A stretch of 64,000 bases of DNA from DASSUW01 sp963792385 (GTDB taxonomy: Bacteria; Actinomycetota; Thermoleophilia; Solirubrobacterales; Solirubrobacteraceae), in assembly GCA_963792385.1 (NCBI GenBank), contig CAWBVZ010000006.1:434001-498000 (forward strand), in the 5' to 3' direction. Shown here in pieces: positions 26,286-34,576 of the stretch; positions within the stretch are counted from its first letter, which is position 1, and every line of letters begins with the position of its first letter. The notes under the pieces are model-generated. The model worked only from the letters and a program-made list of their open reading frames with translations, was not told the origin of the DNA and ran no database searches. The position numbers were made by a program, and so were the translations under genes.

Positions 26286-26840
26286 CTACCAGCGGCCGTG
26301 TCCGTCGTCGTCGTCGTCCAGCTGCGCGCGGATCTCGCCGGTCGGCCGGTTGACCGTGTGGACGTTCGCGTACGTGACGCCGGCGCGGATCGCGTCGAGG
26401 AGCTCGTCGAACGCCCCGACCTCGATGCCCTGACCTGTCGGGCCGACCACGTCCTCAGGACCGATCGTGCCGGTGATGGTGGCCGGCGCCGCCGGGCAGG
26501 CCTGCATGCCCGCCGGCGTACCGGTGATCGGCGGGTTGTTCCCGCACAGCCAGACGCTGATGCCGCCGCTCGTGGCCCGTGCACCGAAGTGGATGTGGGC
26601 CTGCGTGACGGCGCTCTCGAGGTCGCGGTACGAGAGCTTGTAACGGATCTCGTCGCTGAACCGGTTGATGCTCGCCCGGAAGTCGGCGGACCCGGTGGAC
26701 GAGATCGTCGACGGCGTCTCCTCGTAGCCGGTGAGGGTCTCGCGGATGTCGCGATGACCGCCGGTCGCGACCGCACCACCGACCACCCCCAGCAAGGCCA
26801 ACGCCCCGACGACTCCAGCCAGCTGCAGTCTCTTCCTCAT
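26286..26840 (-). CDS. secreted CHRD-domain protein
   Basis: ATG 26840 is preceded by GGAGG at good spacing and opens a signal peptide (MRKRLQLAGVVGALALLGVVG). The mature protein is a CHRD domain: ETLTGYEETPSTISSTGSAD, then YRDLESAVTQAHIHFG with the conserved HIH, SGGISVWLCGN, and the C-terminal ANVHTVNRPTGEIRAQL. The domain is a beta-sandwich found in secreted proteins of unknown function. An acidic tail DDDDDGHGRW ends it. 184 aa. Confidence 0.88.
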   Translation of the reverse strand: MRKRLQLAGVVGALALLGVVGGAVATGGHRDIRETLTGYEETPSTISSTGSADFRASINRFSDEIRYKLSYRDLESAVTQAHIHFGARATSGGISVWLCGNNPPITGTPAGMQACPAAPATITGTIGPEDVVGPTGQGIEVGAFDELLDAIRAGVTYANVHTVNRPTGEIRAQLDDDDDGHGRW

Positions 26841-26908
26841 CCCGGAACCTCCCCCTAGGTTGTGTGGGCTCCTAAGAGGGCGCATACGCGCGTTCGGGGC
26901 GACGAGGT

Positions 26909-27821
26909 TCAGAGGCCGGCGAGAGTCGCGATGCGCTCGCGGTGCGCGGCGCCCTCGCCGTACGCGTGGGCGTTCGCCTCGCCGCGCTTGAGGAAGAAGT
27001 GCAGGTCGTGCTCCCAGGTGAAGCCGATGCCTCCGTGGACCTGGAGCGAGGCGCGCGGGACGCGGCGTCCGGCGTCACCCGCGTAGGCCTTCGCGCAGGC
27101 GACGGCGAGCGGCGCCGTCTCCGGCTCGAAGTCGAGCGCCCACGCCGCCCAGTAGACGGCCGCGCGGGCGCCCTCGACCTCCAGCAGCATCTGCGCGCAC
27201 GCGTGTGAGACGGCCTGGTAGGTGCCGATCGGGCGATCGAACTGGCGGCGCTCCTTGGCGTAGGCGACCGCCATCTCCATCGCCCGTTCGGCAACGCCGA
27301 CCGACTCGGCCGCGTTCATCACGGTCGCCTGGCCGCGCGCGCGCTCGATGTCGAGATCGCCGGACGGCGGCTCGCGGTCGCCGCCCGTGATCCGGAACAG
27401 CCGCCGCGTCGGGTCGAGCGCGCGCACCGGCTCGACATCCGCGCCGGTGACCACGGCGCCGTCCCAGTCGACCAGCACGTCGGCGGTGCCGGCGTCGGCG
27501 CTCAGCCCGTCGATCACGACCGCGCCGCGGCGCCCGTCGGCGATATCGGCGCCCAGCAGCCCGGCGGCCCACGTCGACTGCAGCGGCGTCGGCGCGAGCG
27601 CGTAGCCGAGCTCCTCGGCGACCACGATCATCTCGACCGTGCCGAGCTCGGCGATCTCCGGCCAGCCGAGCTCGACCATCTCGTCCCACTGCGCGTCGGT
27701 GAAGCCGCGCTCGTCGTCGAGCGCCAGCCGCCTGCACCTCGGCGAGCGGGTAGCGCGCGGCGAGCAGCTCGCGCGCTGTGGACTTGATCGTCCGCTGGTC
27801 GTCGGAGAGGTCGAAGTTCAT
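26909..27821 (-). pseudogene. acyl-CoA dehydrogenase, one frameshift
   Basis: An FAD enzyme that oxidises acyl-CoA to enoyl-CoA. The N-terminus (MNFDLSDDQRTIKSTARELL) begins at ATG 27821; at about 27735 one extra base must be skipped to join RLALDDERGFTDAQWDEMVE. The rest is intact: VMNAAESVGVAERAMEMAVA, FDRPIGTYQAVSHACAQML (the RxxFxxxIxxxQ region) and LQVHGGIGFTWEHDLHFFLK near the end. About 303 aa, shorter than classical enzymes and like the alpha/beta heteromeric FadE subunits of actinobacteria. It is paired with the next acyl-CoA dehydrogenase upstream. Confidence 0.85.
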
Positions 27822-28955
27822 TGCACGAGGGAGGCCCAGGACGCGCTCGGCGACGATGTTCTTGAGGATCTCGGTGGTGCCGCCCTCGATCGAGTTCGCG
27901 CGGGCGCGCAGGAACCGGTACGTCCAGGCGTCGTCGGCGAGCAGGGCGTGCGGGCCGGCGACGTCCATCGCCAGCTCGGTGAGCGCCTGGTTGACCTCCG
28001 CCCAGTGCCACTTGCCGAGCGAGCCCTCGGGGCCGGGAGCGCCGCGCTTCATGGTCGCCGTGAGGCCGCGGTAGGCGTTCAGGCGCAGCACCTGCGCCTC
28101 GACGAACACCTGCGCGAAGCGCTGGCGGATCAGCGGGTCGTCGGCGCAGGCCGGCCTCGCGGATCTGATCCTGCAGCTCGCGCAGCGCGATCTGCACCTG
28201 CACCTGGAGCGCGAACGCGAGGCCCGCGCGCTCGTGCATCAGCGTCGTGATCGCGACGTGCCAGCCGTTGCCCTCGCCGCCGACGATGTTCTCGTCCGGG
28301 ATCCGCGCTTCCTCGATGAACAGCTCGTTGAACTCGGCCTCGCCCGTGATCTGCACGAGCGGCCGGACCTCGACGGCGTCCTGCTCCATGTCCATCAGGA
28401 AGTACGTGAGCCCGCGGTGCTTCGGCGCGTCCTGGTCGGTGCGGGCGACGAGCATGCACCACTTCGCCTCGTGCGCGTACGTCGTCCACACCTTCTGGCC
28501 GGTGACGACCCACTCGTCGCCGTCGCGGACGGCGCGGGTCTTGAGCGACGCGAGGTCGGAGCCCGATCCCGGCTCGGAGAAGCCCTGGCACCAGATCTCG
28601 TCGGCGGACAGGATCGGCGGCAGGAAGCGCTGCTTCTGCTCCTCGGTGCCGTGCGCGATCACCGTCGGCCCGCCCATCGCGAGACCGAGCATGTTCGCCA
28701 TCTGCGGAGCGCCCGGCGCGCGCGGTCTCCTCGTAGAAGATCGCCAGCTCGACCAGCGTGGCGCCGCGCGCCGCCGTACTCGGTCGGCCAGCTCAGGCCC
28801 GCCCAGCCGCGCTCGTTCAGCGCGCGCTGCCAGGCGCGGCGGAACTCGAACGCGTCGGGATCGCCGTCCGGCTCACGGCCGGGATGGTTGGCCTCTATCC
28901 AGGCGCGGACGGCGTCACGGAACTCGCGCTCCACTGATGACAGCGTCAGGTCCAC
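27818..28955 (-). pseudogene. acyl-CoA dehydrogenase, several frameshifts
   Basis: GTG 28955 starts MDLTLSSVEREFRDAVRAWI. Three +1 breaks (about 28765, 28710, 28155) must be corrected to give SWPTEYGG, ATLVELAIFYEETARAG, MGGPTVIAHGTEEQKQRFLP, WCQGFSEPGSGSDLASLKTR, the FAD region and NSIEGGTTEILKNIVAERVL. The last part is in frame with the following gene as written; skipping one more base near 27830 would end it at a TGA overlapping the next ATG (ATGA). Domain order and motifs are those of a full acyl-CoA dehydrogenase of about 378 aa. Together with the preceding gene it likely forms a heteromer. Confidence 0.82.
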
Positions 28956-29857
28956 AGGCCGCGGACGCTACCGGCTCCGCTGGGGTGTCGCGCCGCCGCG
29001 GACGGGACGCGAGCGCGACGCCGCCGAGGATCGCCACGAGGCCCGCGATCGCCGCGGGCGTGATCGCCTCGTCGAGGAAGATCGCGCCGTAGAACAGCGC
29101 GACGCCCGGCGCGAGGTAGCTGACGAGCGACGCACGGCCGGCGCCGACCTCGGCGATCAGCTTGTAGAAGATCACGAACGCGAGCGCCGTCCCGACCACG
29201 CCGAGCGCGACCAGCGCAACGCAGCGCGCGCAGGCCCGGCGCGTCGCTCGGCGCCGTGGCGAGCGCGGCGGGCAGCGTCACGATCGACGCGACCGAGAGC
29301 GAGACGAACGACGTCTGCATCGACGTCAGCCGCACGTACCGGCGCTTGACCACGAAGCCGCCGAGCGCGTAGAAGAGCGCCGCGCCGACCATCGCGAGCG
29401 CGCCCACGAACTGTCCGAGCGAGTGGATCGACTCGACGCCGACGACCAGCGCCACGCCCGCCAGACCGATCACCATGCCGAGACCCTGCCGCCGGTCGAT
29501 CCGCTCGGACGGGTCGATCAGCGGCGCGAGCAGGGCGACGAACAGCGCGGCGGGAGAGATCAGCACCGCCGTCAGGCCCGACGGGACCTCGAGCTCGCCA
29601 AGCGTGATGAACGTGAACGGAATCGCGACCGAGACGCAGCCGAGCACGATCGCCCAGCCCGGTCGCCGCCGCATGTCGGCGAGCGCGCCCCGCGTGGTGC
29701 CGCGCATCGCGATCACCAGCACGAGCGCCGCGAGCACCGTGCGCGCGCACACGATCACCGGCGCGCTGAGGTCCTCGAGCGCGTACTTGATGAGCAGGTA
29801 CGAGCCGCCCCAGATGGCGGAAAGCGCAGCGAGAAGTCCGATCTGCCGGGGCGTCAT
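28915..29857 (-). pseudogene. EamA/RhaT-family transporter, one frameshift
   Basis: A DMT-superfamily exporter with ten expected helices. The first EamA repeat is intact (LLAALSAIWGGSYLLIKYAL, VPSGLTAVLISPAALFVALL). At about 29222 one extra base breaks the frame; the rest continues VVGTALAFVIFYKLIAEVG and LAPGVALFYGAIFLDEAITP. The end overlaps the start of the acyl-CoA dehydrogenase by 41 bp as written, which may also reflect an indel. Substrate unknown. Confidence 0.82.
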
Positions 29858-29887
29858 TCGTACCCAGTGTCGCAGCGAACCGGCCCA

Positions 29888-29908
29888 AGCGGAAATGACA
29901 GTTCCGCT
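29888..29908. terminator. hairpin terminator downstream of the FmdB gene
   Basis: AGCGGAA/TTCCGCT (7 bp, 7-nt loop) extended by GGCCC/GGCC flanks lies just after the FmdB stop, with a second small hairpin ATAAG/CTTAT at 29917-29931 overlapping the stop codon. Confidence 0.5.
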
Positions 29909-29930
29909 GGCCCGCCATAAGGAGGGCTTA

Positions 29931-30248
29931 TCAGTCTGCGGAGCCGCTGGACGGTGCCGGCTTCGAATCCGGCTTCGAGTCCGGCTTGGACTCCGTCTTC
30001 TTCTCCGAAGACTTCGCGTCGTGCTTGTCCGCCCCCGACGATGCCGCCTTGTCGGTCTCCCGCTTGCGCTTGGCCGTGCCGTAGTCGGTGTTGTAGAAGC
30101 CGGAGCCCTTGAAGTGCACGGCGATCGGGTGGTACACGCGCTGGACCGGTGCGCCGCACTCCGTGCACCGCGTCACCGGATCCTCCGTGATCTTCTGCAT
30201 CACCTCGATGAGATGGCCGTTCTCGCAGCGATACTCGTAGATCGGCAT
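29931..30248 (-). CDS. FmdB-family zinc-ribbon protein
   Basis: A 105-aa protein with the FmdB/CxxC_CxxC_SSSS putative regulatory domain: MPIYEYRCENGHLIEVMQKI, then CTECGAPVQRVYHPIAVHFKGSGFY. The first CxxC is degenerate here (only one Cys, CENGH), so metal binding would use Cys8, His12 and the CxxC pair. The tail is a Lys/Ser/Asp-rich repeat (SKPDSKPDSKP). Function is unknown; the family is widespread. Confidence 0.88.
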   Translation of the reverse strand: MPIYEYRCENGHLIEVMQKITEDPVTRCTECGAPVQRVYHPIAVHFKGSGFYNTDYGTAKRKRETDKAASSGADKHDAKSSEKKTESKPDSKPDSKPAPSSGSAD

Positions 30249-30258
30249 CGGGCGAGCG

Positions 30259-30264
30259 AGTATA
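30259..30264 (-). promoter_or_regulatory. -10 hexamer TATACT, leaderless start of the FmdB gene
   Basis: TATACT, close to the ideal -10 consensus, ends 10 nt before ATG 30248. Confidence 0.6.
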
Positions 30265-30274
30265 GGTGCCCATC

Positions 30275-30443
30275 AGATGGTTGGTTCCCGCGGCCTGCGT
30301 GCCCGCATGGTCGCGTACCGTGGATGCCGGGCGGTGCACGTGCGAGCGGCACAGTGGCGGAGCCACGGGCCGATTCAGCGGGTACCGATCCGGCGCCGCG
30401 GGACGCGCCCAGGCGGGTGCGTAGGTCGTGGAACCAGCCATCT
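30275..30443 (+). repeat. cloverleaf-like palindromic element C (upstream of glyS)
   Basis: The outer stem pairs AGATGGTTGGTTCC (30275-30288) with GGAACCAGCCATCT (30430-30443) and continues inward for about ten more pairs with one bulge; all four differences are G-U on the plus strand. The interior aligns with element B: GGGCGGTGCACG, CACGGGCC and CGGCGCCGCGGG are shared. The apical hairpin is GTGGC-GGA-GCCAC here versus GTGCC-AGT-GGCAC in B, a compensatory pair change. It ends 13 nt before the glyS ATG. Confidence 0.6.
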
Positions 30444-30448
30444 AGACT
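30443..30448 (+). promoter_or_regulatory. -10 hexamer TAGACT, leaderless start of glyS
   Basis: TAGACT ends 8 nt before the glyS ATG and begins on the last base of element C, the same arrangement as upstream of lysC. Confidence 0.5.
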
Positions 30449-30456
30449 CCGCGGCC

Positions 30457-31782
30457 ATGCCCGCCCCCACCATGGACGAGGTCGTTGCGCTCTGTAAGCG
30501 GCGCGGCCTGATCTTCCCCGCATCGGAGATCTACGGCGGGATCGCCAACACGTATGACTACGGGCACTACGGCGTCCTGCTGAAGAACAACGTGATCGGC
30601 GCCTGGTGGAAGGCGATGATCCAGGAGCGCGACGACGTGGTCGCGCTCGACTCGGCGATCATCCAGCACCCGCGCGCGTGGGAGGCGTCGGGCCACCTGG
30701 CCGGCTTCACCGATCCACTGGTCGATTGCAAGACGTGCGGCCTGCGCTTCCGCGCCGACCACCTCGACGAGCTCCAGTGCGGGCGCAAGCCGTCCAAGCA
30801 CCCGGGCGAGACACCGGAGTGCGACCTGACCGAGTCGCGCGCGTTCAACCTGATGTTCCAGACGACGATCGGCCCGGTCGCCGAGGCCGGCATGACCGTC
30901 TACCTGCGCCCGGAGACCGCGCAGGGGATCTTCCTGAACTTCAAGACGACGCTGCAGTACGCGCGCCGCAAGCCGCCGTTCGGCATCGCGCAGGTCGGCA
31001 AGTCGTTCCGCAACGAGATCACGCCCGGCAACTTCATCTTCCGCACGCTCGAGTTCGAGCAGATGGAGATGGAGTTCTTCGTGCCGCCCGCGGACGCCGA
31101 GCAGTGGCACGAGCACTGGATGCAGGCGCGGATGGACTGGTACACGTCGCTCGGCATCGACCCCGAGCGGCTGCGCCTGCGCGCGCACGACGCGGACGAG
31201 CTGTCGCACTACTCGTCCGCGACCTCCGACATCGAGTACCTGTATCCGATCGGCTGGTCGGAGCTGGAGGGCATCGCCAACCGCGGCGACTTCGACCTCA
31301 AGCAGCACGCGGAGTTCTCCGGCGAGAAGCTCGAATACTTCGAACAGTCGACCGGCGAGCGCTACGTCCCGCACGTGATCGAGCCGGCGGCCGGCGTCGG
31401 CCGCACCGTGCTCGCGCTGCTGTGCGACGCGTACGACCAGGACGAGATCGGCGGCGAGCAGCGCACCGTGCTGCGGCTGAGCCCGGCGATGGCGCCGGTG
31501 AAGGTCGCGGTGCTGCCGCTGCTGCGCAAGGACGGCCACCCGGAGAAGGCGCGCGCGATCTACGAGGAGCTGCGCCGGCACGTCGTCGCCGAGTACGACG
31601 AGGGCGGGAACATCGGCAAGCGCTATCGCCGCCAGGACGAGATCGGCACGCCGCTCGCGATCACGATCGACCACCAGACGCTCGAGGACGACACCGTCAC
31701 CCTGCGCGATCGCGACACGCTCGAGCAGCAGCGCGTGCCGGCCTCCGAGCTGGTGGCTCGTGTGACCGAACTCACGCGCTGA
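30457..31782 (+). CDS. glyS: glycyl-tRNA synthetase, homodimeric class II type
   Basis: Attaches glycine to tRNA-Gly. Class II motifs are visible: the N-terminal FPASEIYGGIANTYDYGHYG (about 20-39), motif 2 IAQVGKSFRNEITPGNFIFR, MEMEFFVPP and motif 3 near VIEPAAGVGRTVLALL. A four-Cys zinc-type insertion (CKTCGLRF ... LQCGRKPS ... PECDLTES) is present. 441 aa fits the alpha2 form. ATG 30457 was chosen for homology and the TAGACT element. Confidence 0.95.
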   Translation: MPAPTMDEVVALCKRRGLIFPASEIYGGIANTYDYGHYGVLLKNNVIGAWWKAMIQERDDVVALDSAIIQHPRAWEASGHLAGFTDPLVDCKTCGLRFRADHLDELQCGRKPSKHPGETPECDLTESRAFNLMFQTTIGPVAEAGMTVYLRPETAQGIFLNFKTTLQYARRKPPFGIAQVGKSFRNEITPGNFIFRTLEFEQMEMEFFVPPADAEQWHEHWMQARMDWYTSLGIDPERLRLRAHDADELSHYSSATSDIEYLYPIGWSELEGIANRGDFDLKQHAEFSGEKLEYFEQSTGERYVPHVIEPAAGVGRTVLALLCDAYDQDEIGGEQRTVLRLSPAMAPVKVAVLPLLRKDGHPEKARAIYEELRRHVVAEYDEGGNIGKRYRRQDEIGTPLAITIDHQTLEDDTVTLRDRDTLEQQRVPASELVARVTELTR

Positions 31783-31796
31783 ACGCTGGCGTTTAG

Positions 31797-31802
31797 TAGC
31801 GT
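31797..31802 (+). promoter_or_regulatory. -10 hexamer TAGCGT, leaderless start of the diiron-SCP2 gene
   Basis: TAGCGT ends 7 nt before ATG 31810. Confidence 0.45.
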
Positions 31803-31809
31803 CCGCGAC

Positions 31810-33075
31810 ATGGCTACGGTCGCGGTCGATCAGGTTTCCTACGAGGACCTGTACGAGCGCTGGGAGCGCAGCAACTGGCGCGCCACGGAGATCGACTTCA
31901 CGCAGGACCGCGTCGAGTGGCACGAGCGGTTCTCCGAGCTCGAGCGCCGCGCCGCGCTGTGGAACTACGCGATGTTCTTCCACGGCGAGGACGCCGTCAC
32001 CGACGACCTGTCGCCGTTCATCGACGCCGCCCCGCGCGAGGAGCAGAAGTACTTCCTCGCCACCCAGCAGGTCGACGAAGCGCGCCACGCGGTGTTCTTC
32101 AACCGCTTCATGCACGAGGTGGTGGAGCGCGGCGACGGCACGATCTCGAGCGCGCTGGAGGCGACCCGGCCGGAGCTGACGTGGGGCTTCGTGAAGACGT
32201 TCGAGATGCTCCACCGCGTCGTCGACGAGCTGCGCCGCGACCGCTCGCGCACCAAGCTCGCCCAGGCCGTGACGATGTACCACTTCGTCGTCGAGGCGAC
32301 CCTCGCTCAGCCCGGCCAGCACTTCATCTCCGACTACCTCGCCGCCCGCGACGTGCTCCCCGGCTTCCGCGCGGGCATGCGCAACGTGTCGCTCGACGAG
32401 CAGCGTCACATCGGCTTCGGCGTCAAGCTGCTGCGCGACCTCGCGGCCGAGGACCCCGAGGTGCCCGACGCGGTCGCCGACCAGCTCCGCGCCGTCACGC
32501 CGATCTCGCTCGCCGTGTTCGTCCCGCCCGGCTGGGACACGCGCTACGTCGAGTGCTTCGGCTTCACGCTCGAGCAGGTCTACGAGGAGGGCGCGCGCTC
32601 GTTCGAGGCCAAGTTCCGCGCCGCCGGCATGCCGATCGAGTCGCTCCCCGGCCCGTCGATCATGCCGATGGACATGCCGCCGCGGCAGCGGGCCGAGCGC
32701 GGTCTCGCGATGCTGCGCGCCGGTTACCTCGGCGAGCGCAACGGGCCGCCCGCGCGCGACCCGGAGGCGATGGCGGTGCTGTTCGACAGCATCCGCCGCA
32801 GCGTCGATCCCCGCCGCGTGCCCGCCGAGCCGCTCGTCCTGCAGTGGGAGTTCTCCGACGCCGAGCCGTGGCACGTTCGTCTGGACAACGGCGCGACCGC
32901 GGCGGTGCCGGGCCGCGCACCGCACGTCGACGTCGAGCTGCGCTGCAAGTTCGACGACTGGGTCGACGTGGTCGCCGGCCGGCTCGACCCGCGCGTGGCG
33001 GTCGCCACCGGCCGCCTGCGGCCGCGCGGGAAGCCGCGGACGCTGTGGCGCGCCCGCGGCCTCTTTAGCGCTTGA
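31810..33075 (+). CDS. R2-like ferritin-fold diiron protein fused to an SCP2 domain
   Basis: Residues about 20-300 form a ribonucleotide-reductase-R2-like four-helix bundle with a full diiron ligand set: Glu60 (HGED), Glu90/His93 (DEARH), Glu162 (VVEATL) and Glu197/His200 (DEQRH). Residues about 325-421 look like an SCP2 sterol-carrier fold (WHVRLDNGATAAVPGRAPH ... RLDPRVAVATGRLRPRG). No R1 (nrdA/nrdE) gene is nearby, so ribonucleotide reduction is doubtful; an oxygenase acting on a lipid-like substrate is an inference from the fused domain. Its last 11 bp overlap the convergent cupredoxin gene. Confidence 0.82.
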   Translation: MATVAVDQVSYEDLYERWERSNWRATEIDFTQDRVEWHERFSELERRAALWNYAMFFHGEDAVTDDLSPFIDAAPREEQKYFLATQQVDEARHAVFFNRFMHEVVERGDGTISSALEATRPELTWGFVKTFEMLHRVVDELRRDRSRTKLAQAVTMYHFVVEATLAQPGQHFISDYLAARDVLPGFRAGMRNVSLDEQRHIGFGVKLLRDLAAEDPEVPDAVADQLRAVTPISLAVFVPPGWDTRYVECFGFTLEQVYEEGARSFEAKFRAAGMPIESLPGPSIMPMDMPPRQRAERGLAMLRAGYLGERNGPPARDPEAMAVLFDSIRRSVDPRRVPAEPLVLQWEFSDAEPWHVRLDNGATAAVPGRAPHVDVELRCKFDDWVDVVAGRLDPRVAVATGRLRPRGKPRTLWRARGLFSA

Positions 33076-33427
33076 CCGTGAGCGTCATCCGCATCTCGTC
33101 GGGATGCTGAGAGCAGAAGAGCGAGTACTTGCCGGGCTTGGTGAGCTTCTTCGTGGTCCACGTCCCGCCCGCCTGGAGCGGCGAGTGGAACTTCACCGGG
33201 CCCTTGCGGACATTGACGTCGTGGGCGTCGAAGGAGAACTCCTCCCACTTGAACCGGACGCGCTCGCCCGTCTTCACGGTGAGCTTGCCGGGGGCGTAGA
33301 AGTTCGAGCCGATCTGGGCGTCGTGGACGCGGGCGCGCTTGCCCGCCTCGGCCGGCCCGGCGATCAGGAACGCCGCTCCCGCCGCCACGATGGCGACGGG
33401 AGCGATGGAGGAACGGAGAGAGCGCAT
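33065..33427 (-). CDS. small secreted cupredoxin
   Basis: Starts at ATG 33427 (or GTG 33430), overlapping the upstream cupredoxin stop. A signal peptide (MRSLRSSIAPVAIVAAGAAF) precedes a plastocyanin-like fold with copper ligands His in DAHDVNV and Cys/His/Met in CSQHPDEM, i.e. a complete type-1 site. The stretch between (GGTWTTKKLTKPGKYSLFC) is typical. 120 aa. Likely a periplasmic or cell-surface electron carrier or copper binder. Confidence 0.85.
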   Translation of the reverse strand: MRSLRSSIAPVAIVAAGAAFLIAGPAEAGKRARVHDAQIGSNFYAPGKLTVKTGERVRFKWEEFSFDAHDVNVRKGPVKFHSPLQAGGTWTTKKLTKPGKYSLFCSQHPDEMRMTLTVKR

Positions 33428-34530
33428 CACGACGTGACCGTGACGGTGCCCTTCATGTCCGCGCCGTGGACGATGCAGTAGTACTGGTACGTCCCGGGCG
33501 TCGAGAAGGTGACGGTCTGACTCTTGGGCAACGGCGTCGCCCCGTCGTCGTCGAGCATGCCGGTGTTCACGAACCCGTTGCCGTGGCTGGTGCCGTTGAC
33601 GATCAGCGCCGTCCCGGGCGCCTCGCTCGGGTAGAGCGTGAACGGATCGACACCGTTCGGGCCGAGGAAGCTCTGCGCAAGCTGCTTCGCGTACGGCTCC
33701 GGCGCGAACGCGACGTTGTGCGCCTCGGTCGACTTGTTCGACATCGTGAACGTGACCGCCTGGCCGACCTTCACGGTCTTCTTCGCAGGGAAGAACGCGA
33801 GCGTCGCCACGCCCTTCTTGTCGTTACCGGCCTTGACGGTCGTGCCGCTGGGCACGCCCTGGCCGGCCACGAGCTTCTTGGCGAGCTTGGAGGCGGCCTT
33901 GGCCTGCTTCTTGATCCGCTTCGCGTCCTGCTTCTTCGTCGGGATCGCGGCCCGCTTGCCCTTCACCACGACCGTGCCCTTCATGCCGGTGTGGATCGAG
34001 CACAGGACGGTGTAGGTCCCCTTCTTGGGGAACTTCAGCTTGAACGGCTTCGGCGGCCCAGCAAGAGCAAGACCGGAGCCGACCAGCTCGGAGCCGTCGA
34101 CGACCTTCTTGCCGACGGGGCCGGCGACCTGCGGGTTGATCGCGAAGGTCGGCTGGCCGTTGAACCACATGTCGGCGCCGGCGGCGTCCTTGGCGCCGGA
34201 GACCGGGACGGCAAGGTTGGGGCCGAACAGGGCAGGCGGCGTCGTGCCCTTCGGCGCGAACATCGCGTTGTGGAAGCCGGCGATCCGGAACGACACCTTG
34301 TCGCCCGCGTGGATCGTGGTCCGCTTCGGATAGAACGCGTTGTCGGTCGCGAACTCCGGCACGCCCTTCAGTAGCCCCTTGGGCGGGGTCCCCGCATACA
34401 TGTCCTTCGTCGCTGCGCCGGCCGCGGCTGCTGGGACGAGCAGCGCGCCGGCGGTCACCGCGAATATGTAACGTCGCCGAAGGCCACCGGCGAAGCCCTG
34501 TGGCCTGGCAGGCGAAAGTATTTTCTTCAT
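33427..34530 (-). CDS. two-domain secreted cupredoxin
   Basis: After an Arg-rich signal peptide (RRRYIFAVTAGALLVPAAA), two plastocyanin-like domains follow. Domain 1 (about 45-200) has GFHNAMF and CSIHTGMKGTVVV; domain 2 (about 225-367) has EAHNVAF and CIVHGADMKGTVTV, so each has its own H...C-H-M copper set. A Lys-rich helical linker joins them (KKQDAKRIKKQAKAASKLAK). The next gene downstream encodes a third, single cupredoxin with overlapping stop/start, so the pair works together. An exported multicopper electron relay is plausible. Confidence 0.87.
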   Translation of the reverse strand: MKKILSPARPQGFAGGLRRRYIFAVTAGALLVPAAAAGAATKDMYAGTPPKGLLKGVPEFATDNAFYPKRTTIHAGDKVSFRIAGFHNAMFAPKGTTPPALFGPNLAVPVSGAKDAAGADMWFNGQPTFAINPQVAGPVGKKVVDGSELVGSGLALAGPPKPFKLKFPKKGTYTVLCSIHTGMKGTVVVKGKRAAIPTKKQDAKRIKKQAKAASKLAKKLVAGQGVPSGTTVKAGNDKKGVATLAFFPAKKTVKVGQAVTFTMSNKSTEAHNVAFAPEPYAKQLAQSFLGPNGVDPFTLYPSEAPGTALIVNGTSHGNGFVNTGMLDDDGATPLPKSQTVTFSTPGTYQYYCIVHGADMKGTVTVTS

Positions 34531-34576
34531 GCCCGCAGCCTCGCGAACGCGCGCGGCGCGCGGATCAGGGATATCC

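Noticed and set aside
27075..28109. Natural in-frame fusion of two acyl-CoA dehydrogenases
   Set aside because: The join follows the usual C-terminal end (AERVLGLPR) and an ATGA overlap is restored by removing one base, in a region full of such errors.
24117..29857. Programmed +1 ribosomal frameshifting
   Set aside because: The breaks occur in unrelated genes at different contexts without a common slippery sequence or stop codon, so sequence error is far more likely.
19896..30456. T-box riboswitches upstream of metG and glyS
   Set aside because: The glyS copy has a TGGAACC resembling the T-box, but the metG copy reads CGGAACC in coding sense and the homologous interiors lie in opposite orientation relative to the two genes. 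No specifier loop or AG-bulge could be found.
31810..33075. Class I ribonucleotide reductase small subunit (nrdB/nrdF)
   Set aside because: The diiron fold fits, but there is no large subunit gene nearby and the C-terminus carries an SCP2-like domain instead of the R1-binding tail.
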